From assembly GCF_024753135.1 (NCBI RefSeq), contig NZ_JANUGP010000025.1, forward strand, positions 1-64,000: a DNA stretch of 64,000 nucleotides, written 5' to 3'. The DNA is from Streptomyces pyxinicus (lineage in GTDB: Bacteria > Actinomycetota > Actinomycetes > Streptomycetales > Streptomycetaceae). Position 1 is the first letter of the stretch, and every line of letters begins with the position of its first letter. A program made the translations under genes and the position numbers. The notes under the pieces were generated by a model. That model worked only from the letters and a program-made list of their open reading frames with translations. It was not told the origin of the DNA and made no database searches. Of the stretch, positions 25,957 through 33,892 are shown piece by piece.

Positions 25957-26835
25957 TCAGTGCGCGAGTGCTTCCTGTGCCGCCGTCAGGGCCTGTTCCG
26001 CGTAGCCGCGTCCGAACAGGACGGCGTGGACCAGGAGAGGGAAGAGCTGGTGCAGGGCCACCCGCTCCCGTCGGCCCTCGGCGAACGGCGCCACCTCCTC
26101 GTACCCGGCGAGCACCCGGTCAAGGTGGGGGCAGCCGAACAAGCCCAGCATGGCCAGATCCGTCTCCCGGTGTCCGCCGTGCGCGGCCGGGTCGATGAGC
26201 CGGACGGCGCCGTCGGCACCCCACAGCACGTTCCCGTTCCACAGGTCGCCGTGCAGCCGCGCCGGCGGCTCGGCGGGTCCGGCCAGCTCCGGCAGCCGCG
26301 CGCAGACCCGCTCGAACACGCCCGCCTCCGCCGGGCGGAGCGTGCCGCGCTCGACGGCGGCACGCACGTACGGCAGCACGCGGTGCTCCGCGTACCAGTG
26401 CGGCCAGTCGGTGCCCGGCGCGTTGCGCATCGGGGCGCGGCCGATGTAGGCGTCCTCGGGGCCGCCGGGCGGCGCCGCCCCGAAGTGCGGTGCGCCGGCG
26501 GCGTGCAGCTTGGCCAGCCCCTGGCCGAAACGCAGCGCCGCTTCGGGACCGGGACGCCCGGTCGGCACCCGCTCGGTCACCATCCAGCGCTCGTCGTGCC
26601 CGAGCACCGCCGGCACCCGGACCGCACCGGCCGCGGCCAGCCAGCGCAATCCGGCCACCTCCGCGCGTACGGCGCCGGGTGCGTCGCCGCGCTTGACCAT
26701 CACCGGGGTCCCGCCGTCCAGCGTGACCTCGGCCGGCGACCCGGAGGCGGCCCCGGCGCCGGTGGCCGGGCGCCCGGTGAGCCGCGACGCCACCCGCGCG
26801 GGGTCGTCGTCTCGAACCTCGTCTCGGTTGACCAC
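25957..26835 (-). CDS. Fructosamine kinase family protein
   Basis: A 292-aa aminoglycoside-phosphotransferase-like kinase of the fructosamine-3-kinase type, which phosphorylates ketoamine adducts on glycated amines so that they decompose. The motifs LHGDLWNGNVLWG (catalytic loop with Asp) and LIDPAAHGGHRETDLAMLGLFG (Mg-binding DP) are decisive. The GTG at 26835 is chosen; a GTG 14 codons earlier is possible. It is upstream of the graspetide operon on the same strand but 240 bases away, so co-regulation is not indicated. Confidence 0.85.
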   Translation of the reverse strand: MVNRDEVRDDDPARVASRLTGRPATGAGAASGSPAEVTLDGGTPVMVKRGDAPGAVRAEVAGLRWLAAAGAVRVPAVLGHDERWMVTERVPTGRPGPEAALRFGQGLAKLHAAGAPHFGAAPPGGPEDAYIGRAPMRNAPGTDWPHWYAEHRVLPYVRAAVERGTLRPAEAGVFERVCARLPELAGPAEPPARLHGDLWNGNVLWGADGAVRLIDPAAHGGHRETDLAMLGLFGCPHLDRVLAGYEEVAPFAEGRRERVALHQLFPLLVHAVLFGRGYAEQALTAAQEALAH

Positions 26836-27118
26836 GGCCCCAGAGTACGGCCGGGACAAACGCTTTCCCCAGCTCACTTCGAGCGTTGCTACGACGACTT
26901 CCGGCCAAACACCGCCGGGCCCCGCCGGGGCGCGGGGCCCATTGGGCCGGACGAGGGGCCCCGAGGGGCGGGTGCTGGGGCAGACGGGTGGTGCGGTGCC
27001 CCGGCTGGACGGCTCGGATGGTGGGACCGGGAGCCCTCACTGACGGTGGTTCATGTCGAGACCGGGTCTGACGGCGGATGAGGTATCCGCTGCCCGGCCA
27101 CGTCGGAAGGACATCACT

Positions 27119-27721
27119 ATGCGTTCTGCCCGCATGCTTTTGGGCACGGCGGCCGCCTCGGCGGTGCTCGCCCTCGCCACGCCGGGCGCCGCGCTCGCCG
27201 CCCACGGGGGCGACGACGGGGGCCGTGACGACTCCGCCTACAGCCGCGAGTCCGGCGGCGACCGGGACAAGGGGTCCGGCGGCGACCACGACAAGGGGTC
27301 CGGCGAGGACCACGACAAGGACTACGGCAAGGAGCGCGACGACGACGGCGGACGCGACGAGCCGCGCGGCGGAATGCACACGGGTGGCGGAGCGCTCGCC
27401 GGTGTGGTGCGCGGCGGCGACTGGGGTTCGGGCTCGGACTCCGGCTCCGGCCGCGACGACAGCCGCTTCGACCCCGACAGCTACAAGGAGAAGGACAAGG
27501 GCGGCGACAGCGGCCGCGGTGGCGGCGGTGGCGGGGGCGGCGGCAAGGGTGACGACTGGGGCGGCGGTGGCGACCAGGAGAAGCCGCGCGGCGGTATGCA
27601 CACCGGTGGCGGCGCGCTGGCCGACCCGGGTGTGACCGCGGGCGGCCTGGCCGTGCTCGCCGTGGGCGCGACCGGCATGTACGCCATGCGCCGCAAGAAG
27701 GCCGGCGCCGCGGCGTCCTGA
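27119..27721 (+). CDS. Secreted Asp/Gly-rich surface protein with two GGMHTGGGALA motifs
   Basis: A 200-aa protein: signal peptide (residues 1-28), a Gly/Asp/Lys low-complexity body with several DHDKGSG-like repeats, the 13-residue motif PRGGMHTGGGALA at 82-94 and again at 156-168, one membrane helix (171-190) and a basic tail RRKK. It resembles sortase-type substrates in layout but has no LPxTG. The gene for a class F sortase follows 394 bases downstream on the same strand, suggesting a substrate/enzyme pair. ATG with GGAAGG upstream. Function unknown. Confidence 0.75.
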   Translation: MRSARMLLGTAAASAVLALATPGAALAAHGGDDGGRDDSAYSRESGGDRDKGSGGDHDKGSGEDHDKDYGKERDDDGGRDEPRGGMHTGGGALAGVVRGGDWGSGSDSGSGRDDSRFDPDSYKEKDKGGDSGRGGGGGGGGGKGDDWGGGGDQEKPRGGMHTGGGALADPGVTAGGLAVLAVGATGMYAMRRKKAGAAAS

Positions 27722-28115
27722 CGCGGCGCCACGTTCCAGGGGCTGCGGACGCCGTCGGCGCGTTCCCCGTGCCGACGGCCCGCACCCCCGGCCCCGTACG
27801 ACCGTCACCCCCCTGGCCGTCCCGTACGGCCGGCCCGGCGCTGCCATCTCCCGGCGGCCCGCTGCCGGTAGCCGCCTGCGGCCGATCCGGCGTGAGCCCT
27901 CCCGACGACCGCCGCCCGCGGCCGTCCCCCGGCCCCGCTCCGCCGCGTCCCGCGACGACCCTCGCGTGGCCACCCCCGGCGACCGCCCCGGCGTCGCCGC
28001 TCCCCGCGACCGCCGCCCCGCGGCCGTCCCGTACCACCGGCACCGTGCCGCGGACGCGTCGACGCGTCCGCCGGTCCGGTCCCCGTGCTGCCGCACCCGA
28101 GAGAGGTGATGCCCG
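27722..28115. other. Non-coding interval before class F sortase
   Basis: These 394 bases are strongly C-rich on the plus strand. A long Pro-rich frame can be read through them into the sortase gene, but it lacks a ribosome-binding site and homology, so I regard it as non-coding. A GAGAGG site precedes the sortase ATG. Confidence 0.45.
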
Positions 28116-28793
28116 ATGGCAGCAGATCCGTCCTCGCAGGCCCCCGCCGACCCGGCGCCGGACGCGCCCGACCCCGGCCGCGGTGGGCGGCTGCTCCTGT
28201 GGGGCGTGGCGATCGCCGTGCTCGGTGTCAGTGTGTTCGGCGGCCACCACACGTCCGACGACGGCGCCTCCGGCGCGGCCGGCATCCCCCGCACCACCGC
28301 CACCGCACCGGCCGACCCGCGTGAACCCGCCGGCGATTCGCTGCCCCGCTCCGAGCCGACCCGCCTGCGCATCCCGAAGATCGGGGTGGACGCGCCGTTC
28401 ACCGAGCTGTCGCTGGCCGCCACCGGCCAGTTGGAGCCCCCGCCGGCGGCCGACACCAACCTCGTCGGCTGGTACTCCAAGGGCGCCGCGCCGGGGGAGC
28501 GGGGCACTTCGATCATCGCCGGGCACGTCGACACGACGACCTCCGCCGCCGTCTTCGTCAACCTCGACCAACTGGAGGCCGGCGACCGGTTCTCCGTGGA
28601 GCGCGCCGACGGCCGCGAGGCGGAGTTCGTCGTCGACGAGAAGGAGTACTTCCCGAAGGACGACTTCCCCAGCAAGCGCGTGTACGCCGACACGGACCGC
28701 CCCGAGGTCCGGCTGATCACCTGCGCCGGTGACTACGACCACGCGGTGCGGGACTACACCGAGAACCTGGTGGTCTTCGCGCACCTGGCCTGA
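28116..28793 (+). CDS. Class F sortase
   Basis: A 225-aa membrane-anchored transpeptidase. One N-terminal helix (26-43) is followed by a short stalk and the sortase beta-barrel. The catalytic residues are His137 (AGHVDT), Cys203 (LITCAGDYDH) and probably Arg212. The LRIPKIGVDAPF start of the domain is typical of class F, an actinobacterial group whose substrates are mostly unknown. The repeat-bearing protein just upstream is the natural candidate. The downstream SGNH hydrolase gene is convergent, ten bases away. Confidence 0.9.
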   Translation: MAADPSSQAPADPAPDAPDPGRGGRLLLWGVAIAVLGVSVFGGHHTSDDGASGAAGIPRTTATAPADPREPAGDSLPRSEPTRLRIPKIGVDAPFTELSLAATGQLEPPPAADTNLVGWYSKGAAPGERGTSIIAGHVDTTTSAAVFVNLDQLEAGDRFSVERADGREAEFVVDEKEYFPKDDFPSKRVYADTDRPEVRLITCAGDYDHAVRDYTENLVVFAHLA

Positions 28794-28803
28794 TCGGGCG
28801 CCG

Positions 28804-29961
28804 TCACCGCGCGAAGGGGCCGCCCGGCGCGAAGGCCAGCGCCGCGAACCGTTCGCCCATCCGGGCGTGCGCGGCGGCGTCCGGGTGCAGGCCGTCGGGG
28901 AGCGGCAGTTCGCCGGCGTCGGCCTCGCCGTACAGCGCCCGGCCGTCGAGGTGGTGCAGCCCCGGGTCGTCGGCCGTCCGCTCGCGCACGATCCGGGACA
29001 GTTCCGCGCGGATGACGGCGAGGGTGAGCTTCCCGTCCGCGACCTCCGCGGGGTCGCCGGCCGCCCGGAACCGCAGCTGGCCCTCCGCGAGCGCGGCGAA
29101 GTCCGGGGCGGTCGGGCCCGGGGTGTCCTCGTGCAGGGGGCACAGGATCGGCGACACGACGAGCAGCGGTGTACGGGGGTGACCCTCGCGGATGGTGTCG
29201 AGGAAGCCGTGGACGGCGGGCCCGAAGGCGCGCAGCCGCATCAGGTCGGCGTTGACCAGGTTGATGCCGAGCTTGACACTGATCAGGTCGGCGGGGGTGT
29301 CGCGCAGCGCGCGGGCGGTGAACGGGTCGAGCAGGGCGCTGCTCCCGAGGCCCACGTTGACCAGGTCCACCCCGCCGAGGGCGGCGGCGCGGGCCGGCCA
29401 GGTGCCGGTGGGACTCGCCGCGTCGGAGCCGTGGCTGATCGAACTGCCGTGATGCAGCCACACCTTGCGGCCCCGGTCGGGTACGGCGTCCACGGGCGCG
29501 TCGGTGCGCAGCGCGACCAGTTCGGTCGTCTCGTTGTGCGGCAGCCAGATCTCCACGTCCTTGACGGTGCCGGGCAGGCCGGCGAAGCGGACCGTGGCGA
29601 CCGGGCCCGGCCGGTGCTCGGTGGCGCCGCTGCGCAGGTCGACCGTGAGCGTGTCGCCGCCGTCGGCGGTGGCGCTGCCCGCCGGGAGGCCGTCCACGAG
29701 CAGGTCGTAGACGCCGTCGGGGCGTGGTGGTGCGCCGGCGTAGATCCGCTTGGTGGGTACGGTGTCCAGCTCGACGGTGGTGGCGCGGGTGCGGAAGGCC
29801 AGCCGTACGCCGGAGGGCTGGGACTCGGCGAGGGCGAGCTGCGGATCGGCACACTGGGCGCGGGCCCGGGCGGGCAGCCGGTGCGGCAGCAGTCCCCGGG
29901 GAGTGCGCTCCAGGTCGAGGGCGCCGCGGATCAGCTCGGCGGTCAGGGTGGTGGTGTGCAT
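28804..29961 (-). CDS. SGNH/GDSL-family hydrolase
   Basis: A 385-aa protein without a signal peptide. An N-terminal beta-sandwich domain (about 30-155, SGVRLAFRTRATTVELD) precedes an SGNH esterase domain with the nucleophile in WLHHGSSISHG, the Gly/Asn blocks NVGLGSSALLD and KLGINLVN, and the C-terminal DGLHPDAAAH holding the Asp/His dyad. This two-domain form occurs in carbohydrate esterases. It starts 36 bases after the stop of the TetR regulator on the same strand, so the two form an operon in which the regulator comes first. Confidence 0.82.
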   Translation of the reverse strand: MHTTTLTAELIRGALDLERTPRGLLPHRLPARARAQCADPQLALAESQPSGVRLAFRTRATTVELDTVPTKRIYAGAPPRPDGVYDLLVDGLPAGSATADGGDTLTVDLRSGATEHRPGPVATVRFAGLPGTVKDVEIWLPHNETTELVALRTDAPVDAVPDRGRKVWLHHGSSISHGSDAASPTGTWPARAAALGGVDLVNVGLGSSALLDPFTARALRDTPADLISVKLGINLVNADLMRLRAFGPAVHGFLDTIREGHPRTPLLVVSPILCPLHEDTPGPTAPDFAALAEGQLRFRAAGDPAEVADGKLTLAVIRAELSRIVRERTADDPGLHHLDGRALYGEADAGELPLPDGLHPDAAAHARMGERFAALAFAPGGPFAR

Positions 29962-29997
29962 GGCCGTCCTGGTGCTTCCGGGGGTGGGGGAGTGGGG

Positions 29998-30567
29998 TCA
30001 GGGGCGGGGCCAGGCGCGCAGCAGGGCGTCGAGGGCGTCCAGGACCCGGTCCCACGACTCCTGCGAGTCGGGGGCGCTGTGGCGGAAGCCGCCGGCCGAC
30101 TCCAGGCTGACGTAGCCGTGGAAGACGCTGCCGAGGAGGCGGACCGCGTGGGTCTCGTCGGGCTCGGACAGGTCGTAGCCGCGCAGGATCGCCCGGGTCA
30201 TCTGGGCGTGCCGGCCGCCCGCGCTCGCCGCGGCGGCCTCCGGGTCCAGCGGGTGGCGGGCGGCCGTGTAGCGGCCCGGGTGCTCGCGCGCGTAGTCGCG
30301 GTACACGTTGGCGAAGGCGGTCAGGGCGTCCTTCCCGGCCCGCCCGGCGAGCGCGTCGGCGGCCCGGTCGGCCAGCTCCTCCAGCGCGAGCAGCGCGATC
30401 CGTGTCTTCAGGTCCCGCGAGTTGCGCAGGTGCGAGTACAGACTGGCGACCTTGACGTCGAAGCGCCGGGCCAGCGCCGACACGGTGACCTGGTCGAAAC
30501 CGACCTCGTCCGCCAGCTCGGCGCCCGCCCGGACCAGGCGGTCGGGGGTGAGACCCGCGCGAACCAT
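29998..30567 (-). CDS. TetR/AcrR-family regulator
   Basis: A 189-aa repressor-type protein. The N-terminal HTH is FDQVTVSALARRFDVKVASLYSHLRNSRDL; the C-terminal ligand domain has the HGYVSLES pattern of the WHG subgroup. ATG at 30567 follows AGGAGG. The gene lies in front of the SGNH hydrolase and is divergent from a LysR gene; an inverted repeat in the shared 167-base spacer is a good autoregulatory site. The ligand is unknown. Confidence 0.87.
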   Translation of the reverse strand: MVRAGLTPDRLVRAGAELADEVGFDQVTVSALARRFDVKVASLYSHLRNSRDLKTRIALLALEELADRAADALAGRAGKDALTAFANVYRDYAREHPGRYTAARHPLDPEAAAASAGGRHAQMTRAILRGYDLSEPDETHAVRLLGSVFHGYVSLESAGGFRHSAPDSQESWDRVLDALDALLRAWPRP

Positions 30568-30606
30568 GAGTGTCCTCCTGTCTTTCCGCCGCCGATTATG
30601 AACGTA

Positions 30607-30621
30607 CCTAATAGCTTTAGG
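30607..30621. promoter_or_regulatory. Inverted repeat CCTAA-N5-TTAGG, candidate TetR operator
   Basis: The 15-bp imperfect palindrome lies 40 bases upstream of the TetR start and 113 bases upstream of the LysR start, in the AT-richest part of the divergent spacer. The size and position suit a TetR dimer; binding is inferred. Confidence 0.45.
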
Positions 30622-30734
30622 CAAATTCCATACAGGCGTAGGCGGCGGCGGGTCGCGCGCGCCGGGCACAATGGAGCGCCCCCGGCCGCCGGCCGCGCGG
30701 GCAGGGGCCCGCGAACCGGACCGGGAGGCGTCGG

Positions 30735-31688
30735 ATGGAGCTGGAGCTGCGGCACCTGCGGGTGCTGTGCGCGATCGCCGACGCGGGCAGCGTGGGCCGC
30801 GCCGCCGCACAGCTCGGGTACTCGCAGCCCGCCGTCAGCACCCAGCTGCGCCGCATCGAACGCCATCTCGGGGAGCCGCTGTTCGAGCGCGGCCCGAGCG
30901 GGGTGCGCCCCACCCGCTACGGCGCCGAGGTGGTCGCCCAGGCCCGTGACGTGCTCGCCCGCGCCGACGCCATCGGCCACCGCCCGGCGGCCCCGGGGGC
31001 CGCCCGCACCCTGCGTCTGGCCACGACCAACTCGCCCCTGCTGTCCGGCACGCTGTCCCGCGTCCGCGCCCGGCTGCCGGAACTGTCCCTGGCGGTCCAC
31101 AGCGTGTACGCCTCCTCGCGGATCGTGGAACTCCTGGAAGAGGGTGCCGCGGACCTCGCCATCGCCGCCGACTACCCGGGCATGGAGCTGCGCCACTCGC
31201 GTGCCGTACGACACCGGGGGATCGTCACCGAGCCCACGTTCGTCGCCCTGCCCGCCCGGCACCGGTTGCGGCAGCGCGCCCAGGTGCAGCTCGCCGATCT
31301 GGCCGAGGACGCCTGGTTCGTGACCCCGGACGACGGCGCGGGCTGGCCCGGGGTGTTCTACGACGCCTGCGCCGCCGCCGGGTTCACCCCGGTCACCGTG
31401 CACGAATTCCTGGGCGACCAGACCCAGTTGCAGAGCATGATCGCCGACGGGGTCGGCGTCTCGCTCGTCCAGCCGACGCTGCGGCCGCTGCCGCATGTCG
31501 TGGTCAAGCCCCTGGCCGGCACCCCGCTGTGGTGCCGGTACGTGCTGGCCTGGCGGCCCGACACCGTCGCGGACGACCTGGTGGAGACGGTCTGCCAGTC
31601 CGCCACGGCCGCCTACCGCGACCTCGTCGCCCAGGCACCCCACCTGCGCACCTGGGCCTCCCGGACCTGGAGCGGCGCCGGCGCCTGA
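30735..31688 (+). CDS. LysR-family transcriptional regulator
   Basis: A 317-aa regulator. The winged HTH is at residues 5-64 (LRHLRVLCAIADAGSVGRAAAQLGYSQPAVSTQLRRIE) and the co-inducer-binding periplasmic-protein-like domain follows (LRLATTNSPLLSG...LPELSLAVH). GGGAGG precedes the ATG. It is divergent from the TetR/SGNH operon and co-directional with the collagenase, 150 bases further on. LysR proteins commonly control divergent neighbours, so the hydrolase operon is a possible target, but the spacer palindrome fits TetR better. Confidence 0.9.
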   Translation: MELELRHLRVLCAIADAGSVGRAAAQLGYSQPAVSTQLRRIERHLGEPLFERGPSGVRPTRYGAEVVAQARDVLARADAIGHRPAAPGAARTLRLATTNSPLLSGTLSRVRARLPELSLAVHSVYASSRIVELLEEGAADLAIAADYPGMELRHSRAVRHRGIVTEPTFVALPARHRLRQRAQVQLADLAEDAWFVTPDDGAGWPGVFYDACAAAGFTPVTVHEFLGDQTQLQSMIADGVGVSLVQPTLRPLPHVVVKPLAGTPLWCRYVLAWRPDTVADDLVETVCQSATAAYRDLVAQAPHLRTWASRTWSGAGA

Positions 31689-31837
31689 GTGCCGGTCACG
31701 GGGGCACCGCGATGTTATGAGCCGTGGGTGTCATGTGCTATGTCACACGCCATTGTTGGGGCGGCCGGGCCGCTGAGACAGTGCCTGACACGCCTCGCCA
31801 CCCCACAGAGGCGCACCCCCTTCGTGGAGGATCCCCC

Positions 31838-33802
31838 ATGCGCTTTCGCTCTCGCTTCGCGCTGCCCGGACGCGGGTCCGGGCGCCGGCCGGCCCGCACG
31901 GCTAGAGGTCTGGCCGGCGCCGCCGTCGTCTGCGCCACCCTGACCGGCCTGTCGGCCGGCCCGGCCCTGGCGGCACCCCGGCCGCACACCACCTCGTCCG
32001 CGACCACCGCCCGGCAACCGGCTCCCCAGCCGCCGCCCACCGGCGCGACCACCACCCCCACCGAACGCCCCGCCACCCAGCCCCGGCGCCTGAGCATCCC
32101 CCAACTTCCCCCGCAGCAAAGCACCGTGAAGCTCATACGGGGAAGCAAGCGTGCCGCCTCCTGCACGCCGGGCGACTTCGGCGGCCGTACCGGCTCCGCC
32201 CTCGTCTCCTTCGTGAAGGCCTCCACCACGGACTGCGTCAACACGCTGTTCTCGGTCACCGGCACGGACGCCCACGGCATCTTCCGTGAGCCCCAGATGC
32301 TGACCGTGGCGAACGCGTACACCCGCGCCGCCGGCCAGTACCGCGGCGACAACTCCGGGAGCCTGGAACAACTGGTGCTGTTCCTGCGCGCCGGCTACTA
32401 CGTGCAGTTCAACCACCCCGGTGACGTGGGCCCGTACACCGCGAGTCTGACCGGTGCCGTCACCGCGGGCCTGGACGCCTTCTTCGCCCGCTCCCACAGC
32501 CGGGACGTCAGCGCGGCCAACGGCGAGATCCTCGGCGAGAGCGTCATCCTCACCGACAGCGCCGACCAGCAGGGCCGCTACCTCTCCGTCTACCGGCGGC
32601 TGCTGGACGACTACGACAGCTCCTACGACGCGGTCGACAGCATGCTCACGGCCGTCAACGACGTCTACACCCCGCTGTGGCGCGGCAACTGGAACCCCGC
32701 GTACGTGAGCGCCGTGGCGGCCGACCCGCGCGTCATCGACACCCTGTACGACTTCGCGCGCTCCAACACCGACCTGCTGGGCACCACCTGGGCCGTCCTG
32801 GACTCCAACGCCGGGATGAATGTTGGCCGTTACGTCGAGCATCCCGAACTGCGCGACACCGCAGCCCCGTTGGCCAAGGACCTGCTGGACGCGACCCGGA
32901 TCGACGGGCCGACGGCCGGGCTGTGGGTCGCCGTGGCCACACAGGTCGACTACTACGACGGCGCCGACTGCGCGTACTACGACGTGTGCGGCCTGCCCGA
33001 CAAGCTCACCCGGGCCGTGCTGCCCACCACCCATCGCTGCGACGCGCACGTCACCCTCCGCGCCCAGGCCCTGACCGCCGCCGACCTCGACGCCGCCTGC
33101 GCGAGTGTCCTGGGCCAGGACGCCTACCACCGCGCACTGGTGAGGTCCGCCGGGCCGATAACCGGCCAGTACGTGTCCGACATCCAGCTCGTGGTGTTCG
33201 CGAGCCGCGCCGACTACCAGACCTACGCGGGCGCGATCTACGGCGTCAGCACCGACAACGGCGGCATCACCCTGGACGGCGACCCGTCCGACCCGGCCAA
33301 CCAGGTCACCTCGATCATGTACCAGAAGGACTACGACGACGGTTTCGTGGCCCGCATCTGGAACCTCAACCACGAGTACACGCACTTCCTCGACGCCCGC
33401 GACGACATGAAGGGCGACTTCGGGCAGCAGATCTCGGTGCCGGACGTGTGGTGGATCGAGGGCCTCGCCGAGTACGTCTCCTACAGCTACCGGGGAATCA
33501 CCGACGCCGAGGCGGTCCAAGAGGCCGGCAAGCACACCTACCGGCTCAGCACCCTCTTCGAGAACACCTACGACAACAGCGACACGACCCGGGTCTACCC
33601 CTGGGGCTACCTCGCCGTCCGGTACATGACCGAGCGGCACCCCGACGACGTGCAGCGCATGCTCGCCCGCTTCCGCGCCGGTGACTACGCCGGCGGGTAC
33701 GCCGTCTACCACGACGGCATCGGCACCCGCTACGACGCCGACTTCGACCAGTGGCTCACGGCGTGCGCCGCCGGCGCCTGCGCCAGGCCTCCCGCGGCCT
33801 GA
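31838..33802 (+). CDS. Secreted M9-family collagenase
   Basis: A 654-aa exported metalloprotease. A Tat/Sec-like signal (basic start, GLAGAAVVCATLTGLSAGPALAA) is followed by a Pro/Thr-rich linker, the M9N activator domain and the catalytic domain with His512-Glu-Tyr-Thr-His516 and the downstream Glu of WWIEGLAEYVSY (541-545). No PKD or collagen-binding repeats follow, so this is a short form compared with clostridial collagenases. GGAGG lies seven bases before the ATG. It ends 26 bases before a strong bidirectional terminator. Confidence 0.92.
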   Translation: MRFRSRFALPGRGSGRRPARTARGLAGAAVVCATLTGLSAGPALAAPRPHTTSSATTARQPAPQPPPTGATTTPTERPATQPRRLSIPQLPPQQSTVKLIRGSKRAASCTPGDFGGRTGSALVSFVKASTTDCVNTLFSVTGTDAHGIFREPQMLTVANAYTRAAGQYRGDNSGSLEQLVLFLRAGYYVQFNHPGDVGPYTASLTGAVTAGLDAFFARSHSRDVSAANGEILGESVILTDSADQQGRYLSVYRRLLDDYDSSYDAVDSMLTAVNDVYTPLWRGNWNPAYVSAVAADPRVIDTLYDFARSNTDLLGTTWAVLDSNAGMNVGRYVEHPELRDTAAPLAKDLLDATRIDGPTAGLWVAVATQVDYYDGADCAYYDVCGLPDKLTRAVLPTTHRCDAHVTLRAQALTAADLDAACASVLGQDAYHRALVRSAGPITGQYVSDIQLVVFASRADYQTYAGAIYGVSTDNGGITLDGDPSDPANQVTSIMYQKDYDDGFVARIWNLNHEYTHFLDARDDMKGDFGQQISVPDVWWIEGLAEYVSYSYRGITDAEAVQEAGKHTYRLSTLFENTYDNSDTTRVYPWGYLAVRYMTERHPDDVQRMLARFRAGDYAGGYAVYHDGIGTRYDADFDQWLTACAAGACARPPAA

Positions 33803-33827
33803 GCGCACCCTCGCACCCGCCGCACAC

Positions 33828-33863
33828 GACGGCCGCCGACCGGAACCCCGGTCGGCGGCCGTC
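33828..33863. terminator. Perfect 16-bp bidirectional hairpin
   Basis: Arms 33828-33843 and 33848-33863 are exact complements with a 4-base loop (AACC). It sits between the convergent collagenase and GAPDH genes and should terminate both. Confidence 0.88.
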
Positions 33864-33892
33864 GCCGTGGCCGTACGCGGCCGCCGTCGGTG

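Noticed and set aside
27769..28716. Pro-rich 315-codon plus-strand frame before and over the sortase gene
   Set aside because: No Shine-Dalgarno, no motifs, and its second half is a shifted frame of the sortase.
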